From Rhabdochlamydiaceae bacterium (GTDB lineage: Bacteria; Chlamydiota; Chlamydiia; Chlamydiales; Rhabdochlamydiaceae), in the NCBI GenBank assembly GCA_019745395.1, contig JAIETG010000008.1:1-64000 (forward strand): a DNA stretch of 64,000 nt. The letters are read 5' to 3'. The position numbers were made by a program, and so were the translations under genes. Each line of letters starts with the position of its first letter. Positions within the stretch are counted from its first letter, which is position 1. The notes under the pieces are model-generated. The model ran no database searches, was not told the origin of the DNA, and was given only the letters and a program-made list of their open reading frames with translations. Shown here in pieces: positions 54,388 to 62,933 of the stretch.

Positions 54388-55056
54388 ATGAAGGCTATTT
54401 TGGTTTCTGTGGTTTTCTTAAATCTTTTTTTGGGAATTCGAGGTGAATCTTTTGCTAAATATTGGGTTGTGGAACAAGATTTTCTGAAAATGGGAAAAAA
54501 AGAGATCTATGAGCAGGAGAAGAAAAAAAGTTTAGATATTAAATATCTTCAGCAAGTGATCGGATTGGAAGATCTTGAGAACCCTCAATATGTTTTTTTT
54601 ATGCCTATAGACAACCTGTCTTCTTTAGAGCAAATCCCGCCTGTTAAAGAACAAGAGCAGCCTGTACTTTGCTCCTGTCTGCATTATACGATCTATTCTT
54701 TACATCAATGGTTAGATAAGGCGTCTTTTCATGAAAATCTGGTATTTTCTAAAGCTCGGCCGTATTGTTCTTATGTTCTTTATGATATAACTCCAGGTTC
54801 TCAGAAATTTTTTGAAGAGCATTTGCAAAAGATTGCCCTTAAACAACAAGTTTCCAGTCCTCATGCATGGGGGGCTTGGAGAGTCATTATGGGTGTGGAT
54901 ACTCCAAAGTATCTGCTCTGCGCCTCTTTTGCCACCAAAGAAGAATTAAAGGATGCTCATCTAGACGAGCTCTGGGAAGAGCCAGCGATCAAAGAGATTA
55001 TCCGGAATAAGAAGGGTGGATGGATGAAAAAGTCTGAATTTTTTTCTCAAAAATAG
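54388..55056 (+). CDS. Hypothetical exported protein
   Basis: The ATG at 54388 gives a 222-residue protein with a signal peptide (MKAILVSVVFLNLFLGIRGE then S); ATGs at 54367 and 54376 lie in the same frame but would spoil the signal. The mature protein is hydrophilic. It has SSLEQIPPVKEQEQPVLCSC near residue 85 and an even mix of helix and strand, with no known motif and no membrane segment. It is probably periplasmic. No homologue recognised. Confidence 0.7.
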   Translation: MKAILVSVVFLNLFLGIRGESFAKYWVVEQDFLKMGKKEIYEQEKKKSLDIKYLQQVIGLEDLENPQYVFFMPIDNLSSLEQIPPVKEQEQPVLCSCLHYTIYSLHQWLDKASFHENLVFSKARPYCSYVLYDITPGSQKFFEEHLQKIALKQQVSSPHAWGAWRVIMGVDTPKYLLCASFATKEELKDAHLDELWEEPAIKEIIRNKKGGWMKKSEFFSQK

Positions 55057-55099
55057 AATAACATAGGATGCGGAAATCCTTCCTAATAAGGAAATGTAT

Positions 55100-55192
55100 A
55101 TGGGAAAATCTCAGGGTTCTTTGAAAGAAATGAAAAGAATATTTTTGAAAAAACATCTTGAAGATTATCTGGTCTATGAGATATGGAATTAG
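55100..55192 (+). CDS. Possible 30-residue basic peptide
   Basis: An ATG with AAGGA seven bases upstream opens a 30-codon frame (MGKSQGSLKEMKRIFLKKHL...), ending at TAG 55190-55192, 36 bases before the histone-like gene. The peptide is Lys-rich and helical. It may be a real small protein or a leader reading frame for hctA; its size alone does not decide. Confidence 0.35.
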   Translation: MGKSQGSLKEMKRIFLKKHLEDYLVYEIWN

Positions 55193-55228
55193 GATAAGTG
55201 TCGTATTTTCTTACATAGGAGTTTCAGA

Positions 55229-55480
55229 ATGGGTTTGAAGGAAACTGTGAATCAGATGAGAAAGTTGCTTTCAGAGATCAATGTAGATTTGGAAAAGTCT
55301 GCGAATGGGAATAAAGCTGCATCTCAAAGAGTTCGCGTTCATACCATAGATCTCGAAAAGGTGGCAAAGCTCTACAGGAAAGAGTCTGTAAATGCTGAAA
55401 AAAAATCCTTAGGAAAAGCAAAATCTGGCAGCACTAAAAAAACAGCGAGTAAGAAATCAGCAGCGAAAAAGAAAAAATAA
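55229..55480 (+). CDS. hctA: Histone H1-like protein Hc1
   Basis: The 83-residue protein starts GLKETVNQMRKLLSEINVDL, the conserved Hc1 N-terminus, and ends in a Lys/Ala/Ser tail (KKTASKKSAAKKKK) like eukaryotic H1. Hc1 condenses chlamydial DNA when the replicating form turns into the infectious elementary body. Chlamydia Hc1 is about 125 residues, so the basic tail is short here. The ATG has an AGGAG site eight bases upstream. Followed by the rlmD-like gene and yajC, as in Chlamydia. Confidence 0.93.
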   Translation: MGLKETVNQMRKLLSEINVDLEKSANGNKAASQRVRVHTIDLEKVAKLYRKESVNAEKKSLGKAKSGSTKKTASKKSAAKKKK

Positions 55481-55540
55481 ACTCTTTTTTAAGAAGTTTT
55501 TCTTGCGGTTTTTTCTTTCGTCTTACTATGCTGTATCCCC

Positions 55541-56950
55541 ATGATGAAAAAAAATTCCATTACCTCTATTTCCATTGATCGACTTTCTGCCAAGGGATTT
55601 GGTGTCGGGACTGTGCAAAAAACTCCTCAGTCCCAACCGACAAAAGCCATGATTCCTTGTGCAATCCCAGGAGATGAGATTGTTGCAGAGATAGGTCCGA
55701 AAAGAAAAGGATCTTATCTAGGTAAGCTTTTGTCGATTTCTGCGCCCTCTTCGGATCGAATAGAGGCCGTATGTCGCCACGCACCTGTTTGCGGAGGTTG
55801 CTCTTTGCAATATTTAAAATACGAAAAGCAACTCTTTTATAAAGAAGCCAAGATCCGAGAGCTTTTTACTTCTCTTTTTTCTGGATCAATTGATCCCATT
55901 CTCCCAGCTCCTTTGCAGTGGAATTATCGCAATAAGATGGAATATAGCTTTTCTCAAAATAAAGCAGGAGAGCGTTTTTTAGGACTTATGCAAGCTGGGA
56001 CTAGAGGGAAAGTGGAAAACCTTTTTGAATGTCATCTTTCCCCATCTTGGTTTTTACAGGTACTTAGTGCTGTAAAGAATTGGTGGGACTCATCTAAGAT
56101 TGCCGCGTTTCACGAATTGCAAAATGCAGGGAGTTTAAGAACCTTAACTTTAAGAGAGGGGAAAAAGACAGGTCATAAAATGGCCATGCTTACCGTATCT
56201 GGCAATCCTGATTACGCTTTGACAAAAGAGCAGATGTCTCAGTTTGCCAAGTGTGTCCAAGAGGTGCTTCCTGAAGAAACGTCACTCAGTATCTTTTTGC
56301 GCATTCACCAAGCCATTCGAGGTCAGCCTACACAGTTTTATGAAATATTGTTATCAGGGCCAGATCATATTCAAGAAGAATTGGATATTGTCATTGGACC
56401 TTATCAAAAAACATATCGCTTTAAAATAAGTCCCACCGCATTTTTTCAGCCTAATACAATGCAAGCTGAAAAACTGTATTCTCAAGCGTTAGCTATTGCT
56501 GGGATGAAAAAAAGAAAGTGTGTTTTAGACTTATATGCAGGTACGGCAACTTTAGGAATGGTTTTTGCGCCTTTTGCGGAAAAGGTCATAGCAATTGAAT
56601 TGAACCCTTATGCAGTGTTTGATGCTCAGGTCAATCAAGAACTTAACGAGGTTCAAAATTTACAAGTGCATCAAGGGGATGTAGCGCAAGTTTTACAAGA
56701 TTTGAAATTACAAACTCCAGATCTTATCGTTATCGATCCCCCTAGAATCGGCCTTTCTCCTCAAGCTGCGGAGATCATCGCATCTTTGGCACCTTTGGAA
56801 ATTTTATACATTTCTTGCGCTCCCAAAGAGCAGGCAAGAGATTGTCTTTTCTTCAAGCAAGCTGGCTACGACATTGTGTCTATTCAGCCCGTTGATCAGT
56901 TTCCTCATACAATCCATATAGAAAATATTATTCTCCTTAAGAAGAGATAA
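55541..56950 (+). CDS. rlmD: 23S rRNA (uracil-C5)-methyltransferase, RlmD/RumA-like
   Basis: The 469-residue protein belongs to the TrmA/RlmCD family: an N-terminal TRAM-like strand domain (about residues 1-70) and the iron-sulfur site CRHAPVCGGC (C-x5-C-x2-C). The AdoMet pocket is VLDLYAGTATLGM, with DPPRIGLSP and the catalytic Cys in LYISCAPKEQ near residue 428. It methylates U at C5 in 23S rRNA; RlmD versus RlmC or a tRNA target cannot be told from the sequence. It sits between hctA and yajC, the Chlamydia order. Confidence 0.9.
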   Translation: MMKKNSITSISIDRLSAKGFGVGTVQKTPQSQPTKAMIPCAIPGDEIVAEIGPKRKGSYLGKLLSISAPSSDRIEAVCRHAPVCGGCSLQYLKYEKQLFYKEAKIRELFTSLFSGSIDPILPAPLQWNYRNKMEYSFSQNKAGERFLGLMQAGTRGKVENLFECHLSPSWFLQVLSAVKNWWDSSKIAAFHELQNAGSLRTLTLREGKKTGHKMAMLTVSGNPDYALTKEQMSQFAKCVQEVLPEETSLSIFLRIHQAIRGQPTQFYEILLSGPDHIQEELDIVIGPYQKTYRFKISPTAFFQPNTMQAEKLYSQALAIAGMKKRKCVLDLYAGTATLGMVFAPFAEKVIAIELNPYAVFDAQVNQELNEVQNLQVHQGDVAQVLQDLKLQTPDLIVIDPPRIGLSPQAAEIIASLAPLEILYISCAPKEQARDCLFFKQAGYDIVSIQPVDQFPHTIHIENIILLKKR

Positions 56951-57037
56951 CCTTTTTTTCTTGCTTTTGACAGGGGACTCCCGTTACTCTAGACCCTAGA
57001 TTTTTATCTGATAAAAATATTTATGAGGATGTTTTTT

Positions 57038-57433
57038 ATGAAAATGAATTTTTATAAGTTAACTGGTTTCACTTCTTTGCTACTTCTCTCCACTCAAGCT
57101 TGGGCAGATGGAGAAGCTGCTTCTCCTGCAAGAGAAGGGGGATTAACCCAAACTTTGATCATGATTGCTGTAGCGTTGGGCTTTTTTTACCTGATTTTGT
57201 GGAAACCTGAGCAAAAAAGAAGAAAAGCTGCTGAGAAACAAAGAGCTTCTATGAAAGTTGGTGATCGCGTTACAGCTATGGGGATCATCGGAACCGTTGC
57301 AAAGATCCAAGATACAACTATCGTGTTAAAAATGGTTGATGGGACTTCGAAAATTGAAGTACTTAAAGCCTCGATCACCGATGTTCAGTCTAATGCAGAC
57401 GAATCTAAACCCGAAGTAATCGAATCTAAGTAG
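57038..57433 (+). CDS. yajC: Sec translocon accessory protein YajC
   Basis: The start at ATG 57038 has a GAGGATG-type site nine bases before it, better than the first Met at 57023. The 131-residue protein has a signal-like start (FTSLLLLSTQAWA), a membrane segment (LIMIAVALGFFYLILW) and the conserved KVGDRVTAMGIIGTVAKIQD. YajC joins SecDF at the inner-membrane translocon. The added N-terminal signal-like segment is unusual compared with E. coli YajC but is seen in some groups. Confidence 0.93.
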   Translation: MKMNFYKLTGFTSLLLLSTQAWADGEAASPAREGGLTQTLIMIAVALGFFYLILWKPEQKRRKAAEKQRASMKVGDRVTAMGIIGTVAKIQDTTIVLKMVDGTSKIEVLKASITDVQSNADESKPEVIESK

Positions 57434-57454
57434 TATATTTCTGCTTGTATTTGT

Positions 57455-57495
57455 AAAAAAGACTTTGTTCTAATACGGAACAGAGTCTTTTTTTT
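57455..57495 (+). terminator. Intrinsic terminator after yajC
   Basis: AAAGACTTTGTTC pairs with GAACAGAGTCTTT (one mismatch, 7-base loop) and runs into eight T, 20 bases after the yajC stop. Confidence 0.93.
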
Positions 57496-57618
57496 GTCTT
57501 GGACGTGTGCTGAAAATATCTTTGATTTTTCTTTGTATATCCTCTCTTCTAAAATTAATCCCGCTTAGTATACAGTCAGTTGGTTGCTATCGACGATAGA
57601 TAGAAAAAAGGGAATCTT

Positions 57619-58821
57619 ATGAAAAAAGTATGGGTTTTTCTTTGCGTGTCCTCACTTCTTAGCGCTGGGCCAGTTACTATTTATCTGACTTTACCACAAG
57701 ATCCTGCTCATAATATGTCTGTCCACTGGATTGAGAAAAGACAGGGGGATGCGTATCCTGCTATACTCTATCAAAAAGAAAATGAAGTGGAGTGGAAAAG
57801 AGTTATGCAGAACTCTTTAGAGATCTTAGGTAGCTCTCCTATGACATTTTCCTATTTTATAAAAGAAACTCTCATAACAGGTTTAGAGGCAGAAACCCTT
57901 TATCGTTTCCGTTTGGATGGAGATGAGAAGATTTATCGTTTTCGAACTCTCCCGACTTCTTTCCGTGAACCTTTGAAAATTGCTATCGGAGGAGATTTTA
58001 CAGATAATTTCAAAATATGCGCTAAAATGAATCGGGTTGCAGCGCGAAAAAATCCAGATTTTGCTGTGTTAGGAGGTGATATAGCTTATGCCTGGAATAA
58101 AGGCGTTAATATAGGGGCTCGTGGATCTTATGGGTCTGTTAAGAAATGGGTGGCCTTCTTTGTAGAATGGCAAAAGAGCATGATAGCTGACGGAGACCGG
58201 ATGATCCCTGTAGTCGCATTAGTTGGCAATCATGATGTCACTCCTTTAGACCGTGAGGAACAGGGGAAAAATGCCTTATTTTTTAAGTTGTTTCCCTATG
58301 AGCAAGGCACCACTTATCGAACAGTGGATATTGCAGGAAGTCTTTCTCTTTTCCTTTTAGATACGGCTCATTTATTTCCTGTAGAAGGAAATCAAACGCA
58401 TTGGCTCGAAGGAGCTCTTAAAAAAAAACAGGAGATTTCTTGGAAGGTCCCTATTTATCATGTCCCAGCCTATCCGTCTATTGGTGATTTTCAAGCAAAA
58501 ACCTCAGCTCTAATTCGCAAACACTGGGTACCTTTATTTGAGCAATATGGGGTCAAAGTTGCTTTTGAACACCACAATCATGCTTTTAAAAGGACGTACG
58601 CTCTATTAAAAGACCAAATTGCAGATGCAGGGATTGTGTATATTGGAGATGGAGGCTGGGGCTCTTCTCCTCGAAAAAAAACAGAAAGTCGCTTTTACTT
58701 GGAGACGAGAAAAGCCTCTTCTTGCTTTTCCCTTTTGACTGTAACGTCTACTTCTTTACATGTGGATACTTACGATGAGCGGGATACTCTCATAGATACA
58801 TGGAAAGCAAAGCCTGAGTAG
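57619..58821 (+). CDS. Exported purple-acid-phosphatase-like metallophosphoesterase
   Basis: The 400-residue protein has a short signal peptide (MKKVWVFLCVSSLLSAG), a fibronectin-like N-terminal domain (about 20-115, ending ETLYRFRLDGDEKIYRFRTL) and a calcineurin-like core. The core has IAIGGDFTD near residue 120, VLGGDIAYAW near 150, ALVGNHDV near 200, IYHVPAYPS near 283 and FEHHNHAFKRT near 318. These are the di-metal ligands of purple acid phosphatases. It probably removes phosphate from an extracytoplasmic substrate, which would suit the phosphate importer elsewhere in the window. The ATG has a GGGAATC-type site. Confidence 0.9.
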   Translation: MKKVWVFLCVSSLLSAGPVTIYLTLPQDPAHNMSVHWIEKRQGDAYPAILYQKENEVEWKRVMQNSLEILGSSPMTFSYFIKETLITGLEAETLYRFRLDGDEKIYRFRTLPTSFREPLKIAIGGDFTDNFKICAKMNRVAARKNPDFAVLGGDIAYAWNKGVNIGARGSYGSVKKWVAFFVEWQKSMIADGDRMIPVVALVGNHDVTPLDREEQGKNALFFKLFPYEQGTTYRTVDIAGSLSLFLLDTAHLFPVEGNQTHWLEGALKKKQEISWKVPIYHVPAYPSIGDFQAKTSALIRKHWVPLFEQYGVKVAFEHHNHAFKRTYALLKDQIADAGIVYIGDGGWGSSPRKKTESRFYLETRKASSCFSLLTVTSTSLHVDTYDERDTLIDTWKAKPE

Positions 58822-59266
58822 GCTTATTGCTTAAATTGAGCCAGCTCGTATCATGGTTAGAATTTTTTTGAGCCGAGATAGGGGCTTATCATGCATCGCA
58901 TATGCCAATTTTTTATCTAACTGACGCCATTCATCCGCTGGACTAAAGATCTGCCGGTTTTCTGGCGTCCATTAGATGAACTGTGCAGCGTGGCTGCCCT
59001 TCTGAAGTTGTAGGTATAGTGGTCAAGGCTTCTTGTACTATCATTGCGTTCTGTTACTGATAATGATAAAAATGCTTTCACTAAAAAACAGATAGATTCC
59101 TTGCATAAAATAAGAATGAGCGAACTTGCGGTTGGCTTTGCGGGTATATTGATATTAAACGGATCGAGAATTTCGGCTGAAATAGCATCGAGAAGCGGCG
59201 AGTTTACTTGAAAGCTTAATGTTAAGTAAAGGCAAAAGGCCCCAAAGAGCCTTTTGCCTTGTTTCG
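58822..59266. other. 445-base gene-free stretch before htpG terminator
   Basis: No coherent frame longer than about 30 codons was found on either strand. The direction of flanking genes is convergent. The composition is slightly more GC-rich around 58940-59010 (CTGGCGTCC, GCAGCGTGG), which may mark a decayed insertion, but I recognise no known element. Confidence 0.4.
59229..59260 (-). terminator. Strong hairpin at the end of htpG
   Basis: AAGGCAAAAGGC pairs perfectly with GCCTTTTGCCTT over 12 bp with an 8-base loop, seven bases beyond the htpG stop. The T-run on the minus strand after it is short (TTTACTTAAC), so efficiency is uncertain. Confidence 0.7.
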
Positions 59267-61084
59267 TTACTTTCCTACAGCAAACTTTTCTAAGACTCGG
59301 TGAGATCTTGTAATGAAATCAGCGATCTGAGATGGCTCTAACTCTCTTTGCGATAGCAAAGTGAGCTCGTAGAGCTGAGCGATAAGATCTGAGGCGAGCT
59401 CTGGATCTTGGTCGTTGATCTTGGGAAGAGCTGTAATTAAAGAGTTGTTGGTGTTGACCACGAACGTCTTTTTATCAGGAAGAGGAAAAGGCATTGTTTG
59501 CTGAGAAATAGCAAGGTACTCTTTCATTCTTCTTGTGTCTTCATCGACGAGTAAAAATCCATGTAAAGAATCGGAAGCTAAACTTTTAGCCTCTACCTGT
59601 ACTTGGGCTTTTGAGAGCTTAGATGCTATGAGCTCAGAAAGTTTTGTAGCCTCTGTTTTTCCATTTTCATCTAAAGCCGTTTTTTCTCTTGATGTATCTA
59701 GAATGGACGCATCGATCTCTCCATCAATACGTTGAATTTCTAAAGGAGCTTTTTTGCGTTCTAAATGGCTTAGGACGGTTGTATCGATCGGAGAGCTTGT
59801 ATAGATCACCTCAATGTTTTTCTCTTTATAAAGATCTAAGAAATGAGAGGATTGTTTATCGTCAATAGTATAGAAAACTTTGTTCTTTTCTTTGTTTCTT
59901 TCTATGTATTCTTCGATAGTCGTCCACTCGTCTTTTAGATTTCTCCAAATCAAAAAGTCTTTGGCTTTTTCATAGAATTTTTCATCTTGTAAGATCCCAA
60001 GTTTTACAATGAGCTCTACGTCTGGCCAGTATTTTACAAACGTTTCTTTGTCCGAGATGTAAAGGGAAGAGAGTTTATCTGCTACTTTTTTAGCGATATG
60101 AGTCGCTAGTTGTCTTACGGTTTTATCCATTTGCAGGTAGCTTCTGGAAACGTTTAGTGGGATATCGGGACTGTCGATCGCACCTTTTAGAGCCATGAGA
60201 TAGTCTGGAAGAAGGTCTTTGCAGTTGTCAGAGACGAACACTCTATTGCAAAATAGTTTGATATTACTTTGGGACCAGTCGTATTTGCGGTGTACTTTAG
60301 GGAAATATAAAATTCCCTTGAGGTTGAAGGGGTAGTCGATATTCAGATGGATCCAAAAAAGAGGATCTGCGTCCATTGGATATAAGGAACGATAAAACTG
60401 TAAGTATTCTTCTTCTGTACAAGCGCTCGGAGCTTTGAGCCATAAAGGATCTTTGCCATTGATAAGCTCACCATTTAAGTGAATCGGGAACGGTAAAAAT
60501 GCGCAATACTGTTGTAAGATTGAGCGGATTTTGCCATCTTCTAAGTACTCTTCATTTTCAGAATCGATATCCAAGATGATATCTGTTCCACGCGTTGCTC
60601 TGCTTCCGGCGTCTATTTCATATTCTGTTCCGCCTTCGCAGCTCCAACTAACGGCATTGCCCCCTTTATAGGAAAGGGTTTCTAGAGAGACTTTTTTAGC
60701 GACCATATAAGCTGAATAAAAGCCTAAGCCAAAATGTCCGATAATGGACTCGCCCTCTTTTTGAGTTTTATATTTATCTAAAAACTCTTCCGCTCCAGAA
60801 AACGCAACTTGAGCGATGTATTTTTCGACTTCTTCGTCTGTCATTCCGATCCCTGAATCGGAAATGATCAGTTGTTTTTTTTCTTTATCAATTCGGATCT
60901 CTATTTTCAATTCTTCATCGGAAATAGCAATCCCTTCTTCTTCTCGTAAAATGCGGCATTTATGCAGCGCATCGCACGCATTAGAAACAAGTTCTCGTAA
61001 AAAAATTTCTTTTTCAGAGTATAGCCATTTTTTGATAATGGGAAGAATGTTTTCTGTATGTACTTTCAGCTGAGCTTTAGCCAT
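59267..61084 (-). CDS. htpG: Molecular chaperone HtpG (Hsp90)
   Basis: The 605-residue protein is a bacterial Hsp90 with the ATP-binding segments FLRELVSNACDALHK near residue 28, ISDSGIGMTDEEVEKYI near 73 and IGHFGLGFYSAYMVA near 114 (lid and glycine loop). A middle domain with FCNRVFVSDNC and a C-terminal dimer domain follow. It helps fold and protect proteins under stress. The ATG has a GAGGATAT site. HtpG is not present in all Chlamydiae; this one looks complete. Confidence 0.96.
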   Translation of the reverse strand: MAKAQLKVHTENILPIIKKWLYSEKEIFLRELVSNACDALHKCRILREEEGIAISDEELKIEIRIDKEKKQLIISDSGIGMTDEEVEKYIAQVAFSGAEEFLDKYKTQKEGESIIGHFGLGFYSAYMVAKKVSLETLSYKGGNAVSWSCEGGTEYEIDAGSRATRGTDIILDIDSENEEYLEDGKIRSILQQYCAFLPFPIHLNGELINGKDPLWLKAPSACTEEEYLQFYRSLYPMDADPLFWIHLNIDYPFNLKGILYFPKVHRKYDWSQSNIKLFCNRVFVSDNCKDLLPDYLMALKGAIDSPDIPLNVSRSYLQMDKTVRQLATHIAKKVADKLSSLYISDKETFVKYWPDVELIVKLGILQDEKFYEKAKDFLIWRNLKDEWTTIEEYIERNKEKNKVFYTIDDKQSSHFLDLYKEKNIEVIYTSSPIDTTVLSHLERKKAPLEIQRIDGEIDASILDTSREKTALDENGKTEATKLSELIASKLSKAQVQVEAKSLASDSLHGFLLVDEDTRRMKEYLAISQQTMPFPLPDKKTFVVNTNNSLITALPKINDQDPELASDLIAQLYELTLLSQRELEPSQIADFITRSHRVLEKFAVGK

Positions 61085-61216
61085 GATATCCTCTGGTTTT
61101 TACAAATTGTGAATGTCAAGGAAAAGGATGCAAAGATACGGATTTCTCGTCAATCTTAGAAAAGAAATCAGGGAATACAGCAGTGTGGTTAAATTATTAT
61201 TTTGTCTAGGGATGGC

Positions 61217-62656
61217 CTATTTCAAAAGCTCTCTGAAATCAATAACGTTTGCGAAGAACTGCGCATCATCGATAGCTTTACAAGTTCCGCTTGCATGGAT
61301 TAGCACCGGTAATACGGCAAATCCTTTAGGGATATTCAAGGCTTGCGTTTTTTTAGTAACCTCCGAAATAACAACTCCAGAAATCGGATGGTGAGAAAAT
61401 TTTATCTCACAAAGATAGAGATTTTTAAATCGAGTTTGAATCATGTAATCGATTTGACATCCAACTTGCTTACTCGTTTGAGATTGAAAGTAGGGGTTTT
61501 CGAAAAGAATATCTTGAGGACGAAGGCCTAAGGCCTTCCAAATTTCTTTTCTATTATGTAGGACAATATTTTCAAATTGTAGCCCCATGACACCTTCCCA
61601 TCCAGGCAAGTCAAAAGGGGAAATCGTGGTAAAAAGTCCTTTTTTAATTTTAGATAAATGAGGGAAGATATATTTGAGGTAATATCGTAGATAGTTGTCT
61701 TGGATACGGTATTTACAAGATTTGCGTTCAGATCCTGAGAAGAGATCCCAAGAATGTTGCTCCGCTAAAAAACCGGAAGTAATTAAATCTTCTAAATATT
61801 CACTAAGAGGCCCCCCGCTTGCATAATGAATATCCTGCGCAATTTCCTTGTACTCTTTAGATCCCTCTTTTAAGGCTGTCACAATTTTTTTGCAGATAGG
61901 AAGCCTTTTGCCAAAGAGATCGTGGAAAATATGATGGAATTCTTCTACAAATAATCCATTAGGCTGAAAGCAGAGCTTGCGGATGTTTTCCTGTACAGAT
62001 ATCCTTGAATTCATTTGCTCGATATACCAAGGCACTCCTCCTGTTACAGCTAAAGCAAATAGTTTTTCCTGAGCAGATCTTTTATATCCTAACTTATTGA
62101 GTAAAGTATTGCATTCTTGCAAAGAAAGCTCTTGAAGATGGATTTTAAGGGAAATGCGTCCCACAAAGCCCGTGCTATTTACAATGTTTTTTTCGATCCA
62201 AAAAGATAAAGAACCACACAAAATAAGAATTAAATTGGAGTTTTTTTGAAAGTATTGATCCCAAACAATTTTTAGCTTACTTAAAAAAGTTGAGTCTTTT
62301 GATCCCATCCATGTGATTTCATCTAAAAGGACGACCACAGGTTCTTTTTTGATGTTTTGAGCTAAATTGGTCAACAAGTCTCCCCAATCTTTCACAGATT
62401 CAAGCCCAGGAAGTCCCATTTGAAGGTGGAGCTGTCTTGCAAATTCAGCTCTTTGCATTTGTGCTGTTGTGTTACGAGTTGGAGCCAGTCCCTCGAACCG
62501 GAGAAAACGCTTTCCTTTTGCAAATTCTTCTATAAGACGACTTTTCCCAATACGCCTGCGTCCTTTGATGACGACGAGGGACGCTGATTTTTTATGGAGT
62601 AGCTGCTTTAAATCATAAAGCTCTTCTTCTCTTCCTACAAACAGAGTCTCATCCAT
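61217..62656 (-). CDS. P-loop ATPase of the DUF234 (archaeal-ATPase) type
   Basis: The 479-residue protein (ATG 62654-62656; a GTG at 62662 is also in frame) begins ETLFVGREEELYDLKQLL and has Walker A KGRRRIGKSRLI near residue 33. Walker B VVLLDEITWMG is near 120. A winged-helix part runs about 250-330, and a C-terminal DUF234-type PD-(D/E)xK-like region has CQIDYMIQTRF and LYLCEIKFSHH (D ... E-x-K). These ATPases are spread by transfer among archaea and bacteria; their function is unsettled, with mobile-element or defence roles suspected. The start region is preceded by an array of four alternating half-sites at 62670-62764, likely its operator. Confidence 0.85.
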   Translation of the reverse strand: MDETLFVGREEELYDLKQLLHKKSASLVVIKGRRRIGKSRLIEEFAKGKRFLRFEGLAPTRNTTAQMQRAEFARQLHLQMGLPGLESVKDWGDLLTNLAQNIKKEPVVVLLDEITWMGSKDSTFLSKLKIVWDQYFQKNSNLILILCGSLSFWIEKNIVNSTGFVGRISLKIHLQELSLQECNTLLNKLGYKRSAQEKLFALAVTGGVPWYIEQMNSRISVQENIRKLCFQPNGLFVEEFHHIFHDLFGKRLPICKKIVTALKEGSKEYKEIAQDIHYASGGPLSEYLEDLITSGFLAEQHSWDLFSGSERKSCKYRIQDNYLRYYLKYIFPHLSKIKKGLFTTISPFDLPGWEGVMGLQFENIVLHNRKEIWKALGLRPQDILFENPYFQSQTSKQVGCQIDYMIQTRFKNLYLCEIKFSHHPISGVVISEVTKKTQALNIPKGFAVLPVLIHASGTCKAIDDAQFFANVIDFRELLK

Positions 62657-62669
62657 GCTCACACTCGCA

Positions 62670-62764
62670 ATCTACCGCAAAATCGTTATTTTACTGTTTT
62701 GCGGTAGATATCGCAAGTCTAAATATCTACCGTAAAATAGGTTTTTTGCTTTTTTGCGGTAGAT
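62670..62764. repeat. Array of alternating 13-bp half-sites (two palindromes)
   Basis: Four 13-bp half-sites occur at 62670-62682, 62697-62709, 62725-62737 and 62752-62764. The first and third read ATCTACCGCAAAA (the third has T for C); the second and fourth read TTTTGCGGTAGAT, the exact reverse complement. Both palindromes have exactly 14-base spacers and are 15 bases apart, so half-sites recur every 27, 28 and 27 bases. The array ends about 14 bases upstream of the ATPase start, within its leader. Confidence 0.92.
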
Positions 62765-62933
62765 TGTTGTTCTATGTTTTTATCTGTTAGATGTTTGTGG
62801 TATTTATGGGAGTGTGATGAATTTTGTTTTGTGGATGTTGCTATTAGGAAGCGATTAAAAATCATCTTTGAAACATGTCTCATGAAATATACAATGGGCA
62901 TTTATTGTTCCCAATAAAGAGGCTTCATTTTTC

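Noticed and set aside
58940-59010. Insertion-sequence relic before htpG
   Set aside because: The composition differs slightly, but there are no terminal inverted repeats and no transposase-like frame.
62670-62764. CRISPR array
   Set aside because: Repeats alternate in orientation, are only 13 bp, have spacers of 14-15 bases and no cas genes lie nearby.
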